In this document: piece after piece, positions 1 to 8,960 of the stretch
How the letters are laid out: every line of letters starts with the position of its first letter
How positions within the stretch are numbered: the stretch's first letter is position 1
Assembly: GCA_017859745.1 (NCBI GenBank)
Contig: JAFMML010000001.1
Coordinates: 92,363 to 128,164, forward strand
From: Planctomycetota bacterium
Lineage (GTDB): Bacteria; Planctomycetota; Phycisphaerae; Phycisphaerales; SM1A02
Direction: 5' to 3'
Length of the DNA: 35,802 bases
Made by a program: the position numbers and the translations under genes
The notes under the pieces: generated by a model
Seen by the model: the letters and a program-made list of their open reading frames with translations, nothing else
What the model was told of the DNA's origin: nothing
Database searches by the model: none

Positions 1-107
1 TGGTGGGCCTGATCCCGTGCTGGACCTGATCCCGTTCCGGGCCTGATCCGGAGAGGCGGGTCAGGGACCCGGTCGAACGCGAGGTCCGGTCGATCCGGTC
101 CCTCCGG
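1..107. repeat. Spacer with three 17-nt-period repeats at window start
   Basis: Three imperfect copies of a unit containing CCTGATCC start near 8, 25 and 42, an exact 17-nt period. The rest of the spacer up to the stop of the DUF4139 gene at 108 shows no gene or obvious terminator. The repeat may extend beyond the window edge. Confidence 0.6.
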
Positions 108-1853
108 TCATTCGGGAATCGGCGTGGTCTCGATGTCGTCGCTGTGGGCGATCTTCACCGTCCACGAGACGGAAGCCCTCGCTTCCGGCGTGCCGGCGGC
201 GCCGAGGGCGATGGTCCATCTCAGCAGACCTCGGGTCAGATCCGTCTCGACGTACTCGGCGTCCTGATCGAGCGGGCGACTGAGTTGTTCGAGGGTGATC
301 TGGATCGCCTCGTCCCGCGAGACCGGGCGGCGATCCCACAGTTCGACGATCACCGGCCGAGGCAGGCGGTTCTCGAGATCGATGCGGTTGGCGAGCGTGA
401 CGAGGCGGCCGCCTCCGAAGAGGCCGGTCGTCGAACTGTTGCGGACGACCGGCTGCCGAACGACCTCGATCCGTGGTTCGACGCCGAGGAACAGCTCGAA
501 CTCGCCGCGGCCCTGGACCGCAGGCATGTCGGTTTCTCCGACGAACTCGCCATCGACGAAGATTCCGGCCCGGCCCGGCAGGAGCACGAGATCCGTGGCG
601 TTCTCGAGAGTCGCCCGCAGCGACGGCGGCGCCCCGGTGCGGGGGCGGCTCACGAAGAGGAACCTGGGATCGTTCTCGATGGTGTCGATTCGGAATCGCT
701 GCGACTGGCTCCGATCGCTGGGCACGGACACCGGCCGCGGCAGGCGATAGGCGACGGCGAGGCCGGAGTCGATCGCCTCGGCGGCGTTTGCGCGACCGCG
801 GTCCCGCGTGTCGCCGCCTCCGCCACCTCCGAAGCCCCGGCCAGCCTGCACGCCTGCGAACTTGGCCTCGGCGGCGGGCATGGGAGGCGGAGGGGGGCGA
901 CGCACGTCGATGAAGGCGGGCTCGATCGGCGGTGGAGCGGTGGGGACCGAGGGATCGACCGTGGACAGTTCAAGGGTCATCTCGTCCCACGCTTCGCCGG
1001 TCCATTGACTGGTCACGGCCTCGTACTCGATGCGACTGGTCGCCCCGTCGATGTCCGCGCGGATGCGGTAGGCCGGACGCCAAACGGCGCCCGCGGTTCG
1101 GTAGACGATCGTGAGATCCGCGGACATCGCGTCGCTCGAGGCCACGACGACGTCGGCCACGAGGCGCTCCCGCACGATCGGACCCAGCGCCTCCTGCTCT
1201 CGCTCGAGTGCGGATCGCTCGCGCTCGAGCGCGTCCTGCTCGCGTTGGACGACGCGCGCCTCGGCGAGCAGGGCGGCGTGGCGGGTCGCGAAGAACTCGA
1301 GTTGGCGCTCGATCGCGCCTGGATCGAACTCGGTCCCGCCCAGACGGTCTCGCGCATCGTCGCCACGCCGCGCGGCGATCGCATCGAGGAACGCGATCTG
1401 CGAGGAGATCACCCCGACGGCGTCCTCCCTTGCAGCGAGCTCGATCGCGATCGCCTCCAGGCGGGACTCGATCTCCGCGGCGCGTCCCTCCGCCTCCGGA
1501 TCGGCAAGCGGCACCGATCGCACCTCGACCTCGACCACCTCGATCTCGCCGGCCTCGCCGGCGGCGGGTGCGGCGCCGGCCTGCAGGGTCCTGCGATCGA
1601 TCGACGGCGAGAGTCCGGTGAAGCGAACCACCGAGAGGCCCTCGCCGATCTCGACGATCGCGGCACGCGTCACCGTCGCCGCGGAGGCGCCGGCGTGGAT
1701 CGAAGCGGAGACCACGCGGGAGTCGGCCGGGATCGTCTCGTTCGTGTCGAGCGCCGAAGCCCGCGGTCCGAAGCACCAGACGACGAGGGTGAACGCCGCG
1801 ATCGGGACGACGGATGCGAATCTCGAAGCCCGGGCGATCTGCTGGGTGGACAT
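108..1853 (-). CDS. Secreted DUF4140/DUF4139 (MuiA-like) protein
   Basis: This 581-residue protein matches the mucoidy-inhibitor MuiA family layout. It has an N-terminal signal peptide (hydrophobic stretch about residues 13-30, likely cleavage after ASA near 35). A DUF4140 domain follows at about 40-110 (variant of the pattern VTRxAxVEI...GLSPSIDRRTL). A long Glu/Arg/Ala-rich coiled coil covers about 120-235. A DUF4139 domain runs from about 240 to the C-terminus (YRTAGAVWRPAYRIRAD early, YVETDLTRGLLRW late). A Gly-rich loop near 345-355 interrupts DUF4139. The ATG is supported by GGAGG about 7 nt upstream. The gene lies 84 nt downstream of gdh on the same strand and may be co-transcribed. 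The biochemical role of the family is not established; an envelope-associated location is inferred from the signal peptide. Confidence 0.85.
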   Translation of the reverse strand: MSTQQIARASRFASVVPIAAFTLVVWCFGPRASALDTNETIPADSRVVSASIHAGASAATVTRAAIVEIGEGLSVVRFTGLSPSIDRRTLQAGAAPAAGEAGEIEVVEVEVRSVPLADPEAEGRAAEIESRLEAIAIELAAREDAVGVISSQIAFLDAIAARRGDDARDRLGGTEFDPGAIERQLEFFATRHAALLAEARVVQREQDALERERSALEREQEALGPIVRERLVADVVVASSDAMSADLTIVYRTAGAVWRPAYRIRADIDGATSRIEYEAVTSQWTGEAWDEMTLELSTVDPSVPTAPPPIEPAFIDVRRPPPPPMPAAEAKFAGVQAGRGFGGGGGGDTRDRGRANAAEAIDSGLAVAYRLPRPVSVPSDRSQSQRFRIDTIENDPRFLFVSRPRTGAPPSLRATLENATDLVLLPGRAGIFVDGEFVGETDMPAVQGRGEFELFLGVEPRIEVVRQPVVRNSSTTGLFGGGRLVTLANRIDLENRLPRPVIVELWDRRPVSRDEAIQITLEQLSRPLDQDAEYVETDLTRGLLRWTIALGAAGTPEARASVSWTVKIAHSDDIETTPIPE

Positions 1854-1937
1854 GGACGGGACCTCCGATGCGGTCGATCGATTGGCGGGGCGACCCGCCG
1901 GATGTCGGGGAGGGCACGTCGGCCGGCGACTCCCCGA

Positions 1938-4886
1938 TCAGAAGTCCCGCAGCGCTCCGCGGGTGCCGCTGCGTCGCAGCACCTCGGCCACCCGGGTGCG
2001 GGCGGGCAGATCGCTTCCCTCGACCTCGGTGATGAGCTTGCGCATCTGCAGGTCCTTCGCGAGGTAGCGTCGGCCCAGTTCGGCGATCGCCTCCGACTCG
2101 AGGTCCTCGAGGAAGTCGATGCCCTCGCGGTAGAGCATGCTCGACGCGAGGCGCTTCGCCTGCATCCAGTTCAGGTACGCCGCGGGCATCCGGGTCCACA
2201 CTCGCTCGGCGGCGGTCTCGAGCAGCACCGGCGGCAGATGGTCGAACACGAGGAACTTCGCGTTCTCCCGATCTTCCTCGGGCCACGTCGGGATGGCTGC
2301 GGCGATGGCGGCCGCGGCGGCGTTGGCGACGCGGCTGAGATGGGTGCTGATCTCCGGCAGCGAGGTGCTGGTCCGGCGGCGGCCCTCCTGCATCAGCAGC
2401 AGCGCCTCCTCCTGAGCGAGTTGGCGCAGCGTGGCGAGGACCTCCTCGACGAACCGCGGCTTGATCGACATGAACTCCTCTTCGTCGAGGGCCATGCAGC
2501 CGCCGATCTCGAAGCTCGAGGTGATGACGCCGCACTTGTTCGCGGAACTGTCCTTCACGATCAGGACGCCCTTCTCGGAGAGCCGCTCCCGCGCCGCCGG
2601 CGTCAGGAACAGGTTGGCGCCCTCGACGATGAGGCGGCTCGACGGGGTCCCGTCGGCGGCGAGGAACTCCCGCCAGTTGCCCTCGTGGATCGTGGCGGGC
2701 CGTCCTCCGGCGGGCACGAACGCGTCCGCGGCCACCCGGTTGTGCATGGTGTTGCGGAGGTGCGCGCCGTCGGCGTCCTGCATCGTCGCGATGCGGCCCG
2801 AGGGACCGAGCTTCGCCCGATCGAACTCGGCGATCGGCAGGCTCTCCTCGACCAGACGCAGCAGTTCGGCGTGATCGAGGCCATCCGGGTCCTCGCCGCA
2901 TCCGCTTCCGTCGGCGATGCCGACGATCCTCGCCGCGGCTCCGTGGTCGCGGTTGAGGATCTTGATCATGTTGCCGGCGACGTCGCCATCGGGGCCGCCG
3001 GTGATCTTGACGCTGAACGGCCGCGTCCGCGGATCGATGCCCACCGCCTCGAGCATGACCCCGAGGAAGACGTTCACGCCCTCGCTGGTGACCCCGTAGT
3101 CCTTGTGGTTGATGCCGGCGCCGGGCTTGCTGCTCATGAACGCCGTCGGCATCGAATAGCCGCGGATGCGGGCCCGATCGACGATCCACTCGATGTGCCG
3201 CGGCGTGATGTTCTCGTCGGGGCCGAGATAGATCAGCTCCTGTCGCCCGAGGCGGTCGACGATCCGACGTCGGGTCGTCTCCTCGGGCGTGATGAGGTCG
3301 AGCAGGCTGTCCACGAAGCTCTTCACCGACCGCGTGATCTCGGCGTTGGGCTCGATGAGGATCGCCGCCTTCGCGCCGCCTTCGGGGATGTCCTTGTTCT
3401 TCAACTGCTGGGCGAAGGAGAGTCCGTACGCCTCGTTGTAGAGGCGTTCGCTCTCGCGGGCGTGCTGGGCCTCGCTCTCGGGGCGGATGACCCGCATGCC
3501 GCCTCGGGAGATGTCCTGGAAGCGCACGTGGAACCCGGCGCAGCCGCGTCCGTGGACGAAGAAGACGCCGTAGGGCAGTTCCGGTCGGTCTTCGGTCTGC
3601 AGGAGCGCCGGATCGAGGCGGAACGCCAGGCCGAAGCGTCTCGGCAGGAAGAAGTTCGTTCGCAGCACCGCGCCCACCGCGTCGACGAGGCCGAGCATCA
3701 CCGACCGGTCCGGATCGACGTTCACGTTCTCGCCGATCCGCTTGCGGAGCGCTTCGAGCCGTTCGCGGAAGATCGTCTCGGCGAGCGGTTCGTTCGGATC
3801 GAAGCGTGCCACGAGCAGATCGACCAGTTCGATGGTCGTCGGGAAGTTCTGCTCCATCGCCGCCTGGATCCGCTCGCGGGTGAACGCGAAGCGGTTGGTG
3901 CCGGCCAGCATCTGGTGCAGGAGCTGGGTGAAGGCGAGCACCACCTCGGCGCGGGCGAGGTCGAGGTTCGGATGCCGGCGGGTGATGTCGAGGCAGCGGA
4001 AGTCCACCCACTTGATGCGAAGGAGGTCCGCCTGCACCCGTCGCCAGAGGTCGCTGTCGGGATCGACCGCGCCGCCGTCGGGACCCTGGATCACGAAGCC
4101 GACGAAGGTGACCGAGCCGTGCGGCGGATCGCCCACGATGTCGAGGTAGGCCCGCTCGATGCCGATGCGATGGCGGGCGAGGAGGCTCGCGGTCCGCTCG
4201 AGCATGGTGCGGGTGCGGGCATTGGCCACGGCGATGGTGATTCGGGAAAGGCCCGGATCGGACTCGGGTTCGAGCGTCACGGCCGCGCCGTCGAGTCCGG
4301 AGACCTTCAGGAACAGCTCGTGGTGCTTGCAGATGCGAAGCGGCGTCAGCGTCGAGACGTACTCCGCGGCACATCCCTCGAAGTAGGTCCGGATCTCCGC
4401 CTCGTCCCAGTCGGGATCCTGGGTTCGAGCGAACTCGATGGTGTCTCGAAGCTTCTCCGCCTGACGCGGATCGCCGGCGTCGAAGGGATCCCGGTCACCG
4501 AAGACGAACGTGTCGAGGACGAGTCCGCCATCGAGCGTGGTGTGGATCTTCGCCGACCGAAGGGATCGCTCGAGCGGCAGGCTCCCGACGAGTTCGGCAA
4601 GCACGCCCGGATAGTTCTTGGGACGCATGAACGTCCATTCGTTCCCGTCCTCGCTGCGCAACGAGAGTTCCAGCGGTCGCCCCGATGCCCGCGATGCGAT
4701 GATCGCCCGCAGGTGGGCGAGCTGCGACGCCGCATCCGTGTCCTGGAAGTACATCGGCGGCATCTGCTGCAGGAACCACGGCACCGTCTCCTCGGCGGTC
4801 TCGCGGAAGCTTCGAACGAGTTCCTCGACGGTGCGCTGCGGGTCCGCAGCGGCCGGCGTGCTGGAGGCGGAGGATGCGGTGGACAT
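1938..4886 (-). CDS. gdh: Large NAD-specific glutamate dehydrogenase (~980 aa class)
   Basis: The 982-residue protein belongs to the large glutamate dehydrogenases, which interconvert glutamate and 2-oxoglutarate plus ammonium with NAD. The N-terminal ~300 residues look like ACT-type regulatory sequence (for example RTMLERTASLLARHRIGIE). The catalytic core follows: PEGGAKAAILIEPN around residues 490-510 holds the substrate-binding lysine region, and PGAGINHKDYGVTSEGVNV around 585 starts the second conserved block. The Rossmann region with VKITGGPDGDVAGNMIKIL follows. The length is nearer the 115-kDa class than the ~1600-residue 180-kDa class. An AGGGTGA-like ribosome site lies about 12 nt upstream of the ATG. 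The gene is divergent from ribF and upstream of the DUF4139 gene. The NAD preference is inferred from the family. Confidence 0.93.
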   Translation of the reverse strand: MSTASSASSTPAAADPQRTVEELVRSFRETAEETVPWFLQQMPPMYFQDTDAASQLAHLRAIIASRASGRPLELSLRSEDGNEWTFMRPKNYPGVLAELVGSLPLERSLRSAKIHTTLDGGLVLDTFVFGDRDPFDAGDPRQAEKLRDTIEFARTQDPDWDEAEIRTYFEGCAAEYVSTLTPLRICKHHELFLKVSGLDGAAVTLEPESDPGLSRITIAVANARTRTMLERTASLLARHRIGIERAYLDIVGDPPHGSVTFVGFVIQGPDGGAVDPDSDLWRRVQADLLRIKWVDFRCLDITRRHPNLDLARAEVVLAFTQLLHQMLAGTNRFAFTRERIQAAMEQNFPTTIELVDLLVARFDPNEPLAETIFRERLEALRKRIGENVNVDPDRSVMLGLVDAVGAVLRTNFFLPRRFGLAFRLDPALLQTEDRPELPYGVFFVHGRGCAGFHVRFQDISRGGMRVIRPESEAQHARESERLYNEAYGLSFAQQLKNKDIPEGGAKAAILIEPNAEITRSVKSFVDSLLDLITPEETTRRRIVDRLGRQELIYLGPDENITPRHIEWIVDRARIRGYSMPTAFMSSKPGAGINHKDYGVTSEGVNVFLGVMLEAVGIDPRTRPFSVKITGGPDGDVAGNMIKILNRDHGAAARIVGIADGSGCGEDPDGLDHAELLRLVEESLPIAEFDRAKLGPSGRIATMQDADGAHLRNTMHNRVAADAFVPAGGRPATIHEGNWREFLAADGTPSSRLIVEGANLFLTPAARERLSEKGVLIVKDSSANKCGVITSSFEIGGCMALDEEEFMSIKPRFVEEVLATLRQLAQEEALLLMQEGRRRTSTSLPEISTHLSRVANAAAAAIAAAIPTWPEEDRENAKFLVFDHLPPVLLETAAERVWTRMPAAYLNWMQAKRLASSMLYREGIDFLEDLESEAIAELGRRYLAKDLQMRKLITEVEGSDLPARTRVAEVLRRSGTRGALRDF

Positions 4887-5020
4887 CGTGTGGCGGTCAC
4901 CCTGCCGAGGAGCGGCGTTGGTGGAAGGCGGGCAGCGACGCGTTCAGAGGATCGGCGGCGGGACCCGAAGAGGCCCCGCCATCGATATCCTGACCGATTC
5001 GCGGCGAGTTCGAAACAACC
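4887..5020. promoter_or_regulatory. Divergent gdh/ribF intergenic region
   Basis: This 134-nt spacer holds both upstream regions. On the plus strand TATCCT at 4986-4991 is a plausible -10 for ribF, giving a leader of about 23 nt; no good -35 is seen. No FMN-riboswitch-like conserved core could be recognised, and the ribF leader is too short to hold one. Confidence 0.4.
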
Positions 5021-5941
5021 ATGAGAATTCTGTGCATCGGCAACTTCGAGGGTGTCCATCGAGGACACGCCCAATTGATCGCCCGGTCTCGCGAGATCGC
5101 CGGACCGGGCGGTCGAGTGGTCGCGGTGGCCTTCGAGCCCCTGCCGGCGGAAGTCCTGCGTCCGGAAACCTCCCCGGTCCGCCTGTCCACACCGGATCGA
5201 AAGCGGGCCTGGCTGCACGAGGCCGGGGCCGACGAGGTCCTGCTGCTCGAGACCGATCCGGATCTGCTCTCGCTCGATCCGGAGGCGTTCGTCGATCGGT
5301 TGCAGGAACGCCTCCGCGTCGCCGGCGGCGGCATCGATCTCGTCGTCGAGGGACCGGATTTCCGGTTTGGCCGCGATCGCCGCGGCGATCTGGACACGCT
5401 GGCGGAGATCGGTCGCCGGCAGGGCTTTGGCGTCGAGATCGTGCCGGAACTGGAGGTCCCGCTTCCCTCGGGACTGCTCGTGCCGGCCCGCAGCAGCGTG
5501 GTCCGGCGTCTGATCGCCGACGGCCGCGTGCGGGATGCGGCGGCGGTGCTGGGGCGTCCGCCGATGCTCGAGGGGTCGGTGGTGCCCGGCGATCGGCAGG
5601 GCCGCACCCTCGGATGGCCGACGGCGAACCTCGATCACGGCAGGCTGCTTCTGCCCGCGGATGGGGTGTACGGCGGCTGGGCGGATCTGCCCGATGGCAC
5701 CCGGGCGCTGGCGGCGATCAGCGTCGGATGCAAGCCCACCTTCGAGGTGACGCCTCCGAGATGCGAGGTTCATCTGGTGGGTCGTGACATGCCGCTGGAC
5801 GACTACGGCTGGTCGATCGGGGTCTGGTTCCACCGATGGATTCGCGGTCAGATCGCCTTCCCCGGGGTGGAACCGCTGCTTGAGCAGATGGGTCGCGACG
5901 TGCGGCGCATCGAGGAACTGCTGGCGTCCGACGCCGCGTGA
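5021..5941 (+). CDS. ribF: Bifunctional riboflavin kinase / FAD synthetase
   Basis: RibF phosphorylates riboflavin to FMN and adenylylates FMN to FAD in the cytoplasm. The 306-residue protein begins almost directly at the nucleotidyltransferase motif GNFEGVHRGH (residues 7-16), so its N-terminus is about 15-20 residues shorter than E. coli RibF. Aspartate of the usual GNFDGVHxGH is glutamate here. The FAD synthetase domain includes GPDFRFGRDRRGD near 112-124. The riboflavin kinase domain runs from about 185, with GSVVPGDRQGRTLGWPTANL as its flavin/ATP-binding signature. The stop at 5939-5941 lies 7 nt before the next ATG, so ribF and the DHH phosphoesterase gene form an operon. Confidence 0.95.
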   Translation: MRILCIGNFEGVHRGHAQLIARSREIAGPGGRVVAVAFEPLPAEVLRPETSPVRLSTPDRKRAWLHEAGADEVLLLETDPDLLSLDPEAFVDRLQERLRVAGGGIDLVVEGPDFRFGRDRRGDLDTLAEIGRRQGFGVEIVPELEVPLPSGLLVPARSSVVRRLIADGRVRDAAAVLGRPPMLEGSVVPGDRQGRTLGWPTANLDHGRLLLPADGVYGGWADLPDGTRALAAISVGCKPTFEVTPPRCEVHLVGRDMPLDDYGWSIGVWFHRWIRGQIAFPGVEPLLEQMGRDVRRIEELLASDAA

Positions 5942-5948
5942 GCACGTC

Positions 5949-7043
5949 ATGAGCACCTATCGATCGAATCTCGACCTGCCCGGATTGGCGGCCCGCCTCG
6001 CGAAGGTCCGTTCGGCGGTCGTCCTGAGCCACGCCAAGCCCGACGGCGATGCCCTGGGCTCCTGTCTGGCGATGCGCCGTCTGCTGCGCCACATCGGTGC
6101 CGATGCGGCGGTGGTGCTGGTGGAGCCGATCGATCCCGCGCTTCGCTCGACGACCGCCGACGAGATCGAGACGATCGACCCCAAGGCGGGCGCGGCGTCG
6201 GTGGAGGACGCCATGCGTCGGCACGAGCTGGTCGACGCGATCGTCGTGGTCGACACCGGCACGTTCCCGCAGATCGAGCCGCTGTCCGACTGGGTGAGAT
6301 CGCGTCATGACCGGGTGATCGGCATCGATCATCACGCCCGAGGCGACGAGTCGGTCGCGGCCCATCGGCATGTGGACGCCTCGGCGGCGTCGACGACGGA
6401 GATCCTCGCCGGCCTCGCCGAGGCGATGGGCGCGCCGCTCGATGGCGGAGGCCCGGGATCGCTCGCGGAAGCGATCTTCATGGGCCTCGCCACCGACACC
6501 GGATGGTTCCGGTTTCCCTCGGCCGGGGCCGCGCAGTTCTCGCTGGCATCGCGCCTGCTCGATGCCGGGGTCGACAAGAACCGCCTCTACGCGCTGCTCG
6601 AACAGCAGGGCCGACCGGAGCGTCTGGAGATGCTCGGTCGTGGCCTGTCCTCGATGCGACTGGTTCCGTGGGGCGGGGATGATCGGCGGCGCGTCGCGGT
6701 GATGCATCTCGATCCGGAGGACTTCGAGGCCACCGGGGCGTCTTCGACCGACGTTTCGGGCCTGGTCAACGAGCCGCTGTCGCTCGCCGGAGTGGTCGCG
6801 TCGGTGATGCTCTCGGAGCCCGAGCGAGGGCTCGTCCGGATGAGCTTCCGATCGGCGGGCGCTGCGGCGGTCGAGCCCGGGTCGGCCGCCTGCGACGGCG
6901 CCGCGATCGACGTCAACGAACTCGCGGCGAGATTCGGAGGTGGCGGACACGTCGCCGCGGCGGGGGCGAGGATCGAGGCGTCGATGCCCGAGGCGGTGGC
7001 TCGAGTGGTCGCCGAACTCGATCGCGGCGCAGTCGATTCCTGA
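5949..7043 (+). CDS. DHH/DHHA1 phosphoesterase, NrnA-type (oligoribonuclease / pAp phosphatase)
   Basis: The 364-residue protein has the DHH-family metal motifs in order: SHAKPDGDALGS near the N-terminus, VVDTGTF, the namesake IGIDHHARGD, and ATDTGWFRFPSA. It ends in a DHHA1 domain with the glycine-rich FGGGGHVAAAG that contacts nucleic acid. NrnA-like members degrade nano-RNAs and pAp; a c-di-AMP or pGpG phosphodiesterase role is also possible within the family and cannot be told apart here. The start is the ATG at 5949, 7 nt after ribF; an upstream in-frame ATG at 5784 lies inside ribF and is not credible. Linkage with ribF suggests co-expression only. Confidence 0.9.
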   Translation: MSTYRSNLDLPGLAARLAKVRSAVVLSHAKPDGDALGSCLAMRRLLRHIGADAAVVLVEPIDPALRSTTADEIETIDPKAGAASVEDAMRRHELVDAIVVVDTGTFPQIEPLSDWVRSRHDRVIGIDHHARGDESVAAHRHVDASAASTTEILAGLAEAMGAPLDGGGPGSLAEAIFMGLATDTGWFRFPSAGAAQFSLASRLLDAGVDKNRLYALLEQQGRPERLEMLGRGLSSMRLVPWGGDDRRRVAVMHLDPEDFEATGASSTDVSGLVNEPLSLAGVVASVMLSEPERGLVRMSFRSAGAAAVEPGSAACDGAAIDVNELAARFGGGGHVAAAGARIEASMPEAVARVVAELDRGAVDS

Positions 7044-7084
7044 ACGCCCGCCGTCGACGACGCGGGATTCGCTCGGTCGTTCAG
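7040..7084. terminator. Inverted repeat between convergent genes
   Basis: CTGAACG at 7040-7046 and CGTTCAG at 7078-7084 are perfect complements and contain the stop codons of the two convergent genes. A shorter CCCGC/GCGGG pair lies between them. No T-tract follows, so a bidirectional terminator role is only possible. Confidence 0.35.
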
Positions 7085-7515
7085 CCCGCCTCGGTCTCGC
7101 CGCCGGAGGGCGAGGAGGTCTCGGACTCCTCCGCTGGTGCGGCGTCCGCCTCGGAAGGGGTCGCGTCGGCGACGGCGTAGGTGTAGCCGAGTTCCTCGAT
7201 CGCCTGCTCGAGCGCCGGGGTGATCGACTCGTCGCTGACGGCGATGTCCGCGCGACTGTTCTCGTAGGAGACTTCGCAGGCGACGACGCCGCTCAGGCCG
7301 GCGAGCTTCTCCTGCAGCCCCGCGGCGCATCCGCCGCAGTGCATGCCCTCGACCCGGTAGCTGACGGGCGTCGCGGCGGCGAGTTCCTCGGCGGTCGGCG
7401 CCGGTCGCGTGGCCACGGTGGTCTCGGCGGGGTCGGTCGTCGACCCGCCGCCGTCGCAGGCGGCGATGATCGCGATGGTTCCGGCAAGCAACGTCGCGGC
7501 GAGGGGGCGGTTCAT
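7081..7515 (-). CDS. Heavy-metal-associated (HMA) domain lipoprotein
   Basis: The 144-residue protein has a signal peptide ending in a lipobox (IIAAC, cysteine 20), so it is probably lipid-anchored in the envelope. After a Thr/Ala/Pro linker (about 25-48) comes an HMA domain from about 50 to 115 with GMHCGGC (cysteines 60 and 63), the copper-type binding motif of CopZ and MerP-like domains. The C-terminal ~25 residues are Ser/Glu/Ala-rich and low complexity. It lies 94 nt downstream of the DUF1501 gene on the same strand. Periplasmic or extracytoplasmic soft-metal binding (Cu, possibly Hg or Zn) is inferred from the motif; no metal ATPase is next to it. A TACCAT hexamer at 7573-7568 (minus) may give it its own promoter. 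Confidence 0.82.
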   Translation of the reverse strand: MNRPLAATLLAGTIAIIAACDGGGSTTDPAETTVATRPAPTAEELAAATPVSYRVEGMHCGGCAAGLQEKLAGLSGVVACEVSYENSRADIAVSDESITPALEQAIEELGYTYAVADATPSEADAAPAEESETSSPSGGETEAG

Positions 7516-7609
7516 CGTGGCGGACTCCGTGGGGCGGGAGGGACGTCTTGTCCCCGGCGTTCGTCGGATGGTAGACCGATCGCGGACCGCTGGCTCGACC
7601 GTGAGGGCG

Positions 7610-8923
7610 TCAACCTCGCAGCAGTCTGGCCCGGCGGAACGTCCCGCCGAGCACCGGATCCGGATCGCTCTGCAGCCAGTCGCCGAGCAGGCCGGCGTAG
7701 ACCGAGCGGAAGTCGATGCCGTACTTCAGATCGCCTCGGTCGAGGTCGGTCAGCGAGGGGTGGTTGCCGATCACGCCCGGTCGGATCCGCGTGCCCATCA
7801 GGAACATCGGTGCTGCGGCGCCGTGGTCGGTGCCGCCCGAGGCGTTCTGGGCCACCCGGCGCCCGAACTCGCTGAAGACCATCGTGACCACGCGATCCTG
7901 GTTGCCCTGGGCCGCGAGGTCCCGCTGGAACGCCTGCAACGACTGCCCGACCTGACGAAGAAGGTTCGCGTGGGAGCGTTCCTGTCCGGCATGGGTGTCG
8001 AAGCCGCCGAGCGTGACGTAGTAGACGCGGGTCTTGAGGCCGTCGCGGATCATCGCTCCGACCACCTGCAGCTGCCGCGCGAGATTGCCCTGGGGGTAGC
8101 GAACCAGCGGATCCCGGCCGACCGCGGCGCGGATCCGGTCCGAGGAGACCTGAGCGTCGAGCGCGGTCCGGGTCAGGAACGCGAGCTGACTGTCGCCATC
8201 GGTCTCGAGGGCTCCGGCGCGACTGACCTGCTGGTACCGCTTCGCAAGCAGCGGGTGCAGATCCTCCCCGGCCCAGCGGAACAGCTCCTCCGTCTCGAAG
8301 GTGACCGGCGAGGCGTGTTCGCCCAGCATCGCCAACGGGGCCTCTCGTCCGATCGCGACGCCCGCCTCGGGCTCCGGACGGCCGGAGCAGGCGTTGTCGA
8401 AGTAGCGGCCGAGCCAGCCGCCGCGGCCATGTCCCTCGGTGCGGGCGGTGTGCCAGATGTCCATCGACGCGAAGTGGCTTCGGTTGGGGTTGGGATATCC
8501 CACACCCTGAAGGATCGACAGCTCGCCGCGCTCGTGCAGTTCGTGCAGCGGCGCGAGCGCGGGATTGAGGCCGAGACCGTCGGTGCCGGAGAGGGGCAGC
8601 GCCCCGTCGGCGCCGCCGGGAGCAGGAATCGCCAGGCGAGGCCGAGCCCGGTAGTACTCGTCCGCGCCGAAGGGCACCACCGTGTTCAGCCCGTCGTTGC
8701 CGCCACCCAACTGCACGACCACGAGCACGCGGTCCTCGTCGATTCCCGGCCGCGCCGAGACCAGAGAGTCCTCCGGCAGCATCGCGGCGTCGGCGGAGCG
8801 CTGCACGAACCACGGCACCGTCGCCGACATCGACGCGAGCGCGACGCCCTGCCGCACGAAGCGTCGCCGCGAGTAGGGGAGGGGCTCGCGGCGAGGATCG
8901 GGGGTGCTGTCGTCGTGGCCCAT
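7610..8923 (-). CDS. DUF1501 family protein, Tat-exported
   Basis: This 437-residue DUF1501 protein starts with a twin-arginine signal (SRRRFVRQG at 18-26, then ALASMSATVPWFV), so it is likely exported folded. The conserved DUF1501 body includes VLVVVQLGGGNDGLNTVVPF near 68-87, an NRSHFASMDIWHTA stretch near 150, VYYVTLGGFDTHAGQ near 300, and VVTMVFSEFGRRVAQNASGGTDHGAA near 345-370. The family is related in fold to alkaline-phosphatase/sulfatase-like proteins, and several Asp/His residues resemble metal ligands, but no activity is established. AAGGAG at 8935-8930 lies 6 nt before the ATG, which fixes the start. It follows the DUF1800 gene by 37 nt; this pairing is typical of planctomycetes. 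Confidence 0.93.
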   Translation of the reverse strand: MGHDDSTPDPRREPLPYSRRRFVRQGVALASMSATVPWFVQRSADAAMLPEDSLVSARPGIDEDRVLVVVQLGGGNDGLNTVVPFGADEYYRARPRLAIPAPGGADGALPLSGTDGLGLNPALAPLHELHERGELSILQGVGYPNPNRSHFASMDIWHTARTEGHGRGGWLGRYFDNACSGRPEPEAGVAIGREAPLAMLGEHASPVTFETEELFRWAGEDLHPLLAKRYQQVSRAGALETDGDSQLAFLTRTALDAQVSSDRIRAAVGRDPLVRYPQGNLARQLQVVGAMIRDGLKTRVYYVTLGGFDTHAGQERSHANLLRQVGQSLQAFQRDLAAQGNQDRVVTMVFSEFGRRVAQNASGGTDHGAAAPMFLMGTRIRPGVIGNHPSLTDLDRGDLKYGIDFRSVYAGLLGDWLQSDPDPVLGGTFRRARLLRG

Positions 8924-8960
8924 GGGAAACTCCTTGGGGAGGGGTGGGTCGGTCGTGCGG

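Noticed and set aside
4887-5020. FMN riboswitch upstream of ribF.
   Set aside because: The spacer is short, the likely -10 leaves a leader of about 23 nt, and no conserved RFN core was recognised.
144-5024. A 1626-codon open frame on the plus strand antisense to the DUF4139 and glutamate dehydrogenase genes, and similar long open frames elsewhere.
   Set aside because: The translations are Arg/Gly/Pro/His-rich without domains and lie opposite genes with clear homology; long shadow frames are expected in very GC-rich DNA.
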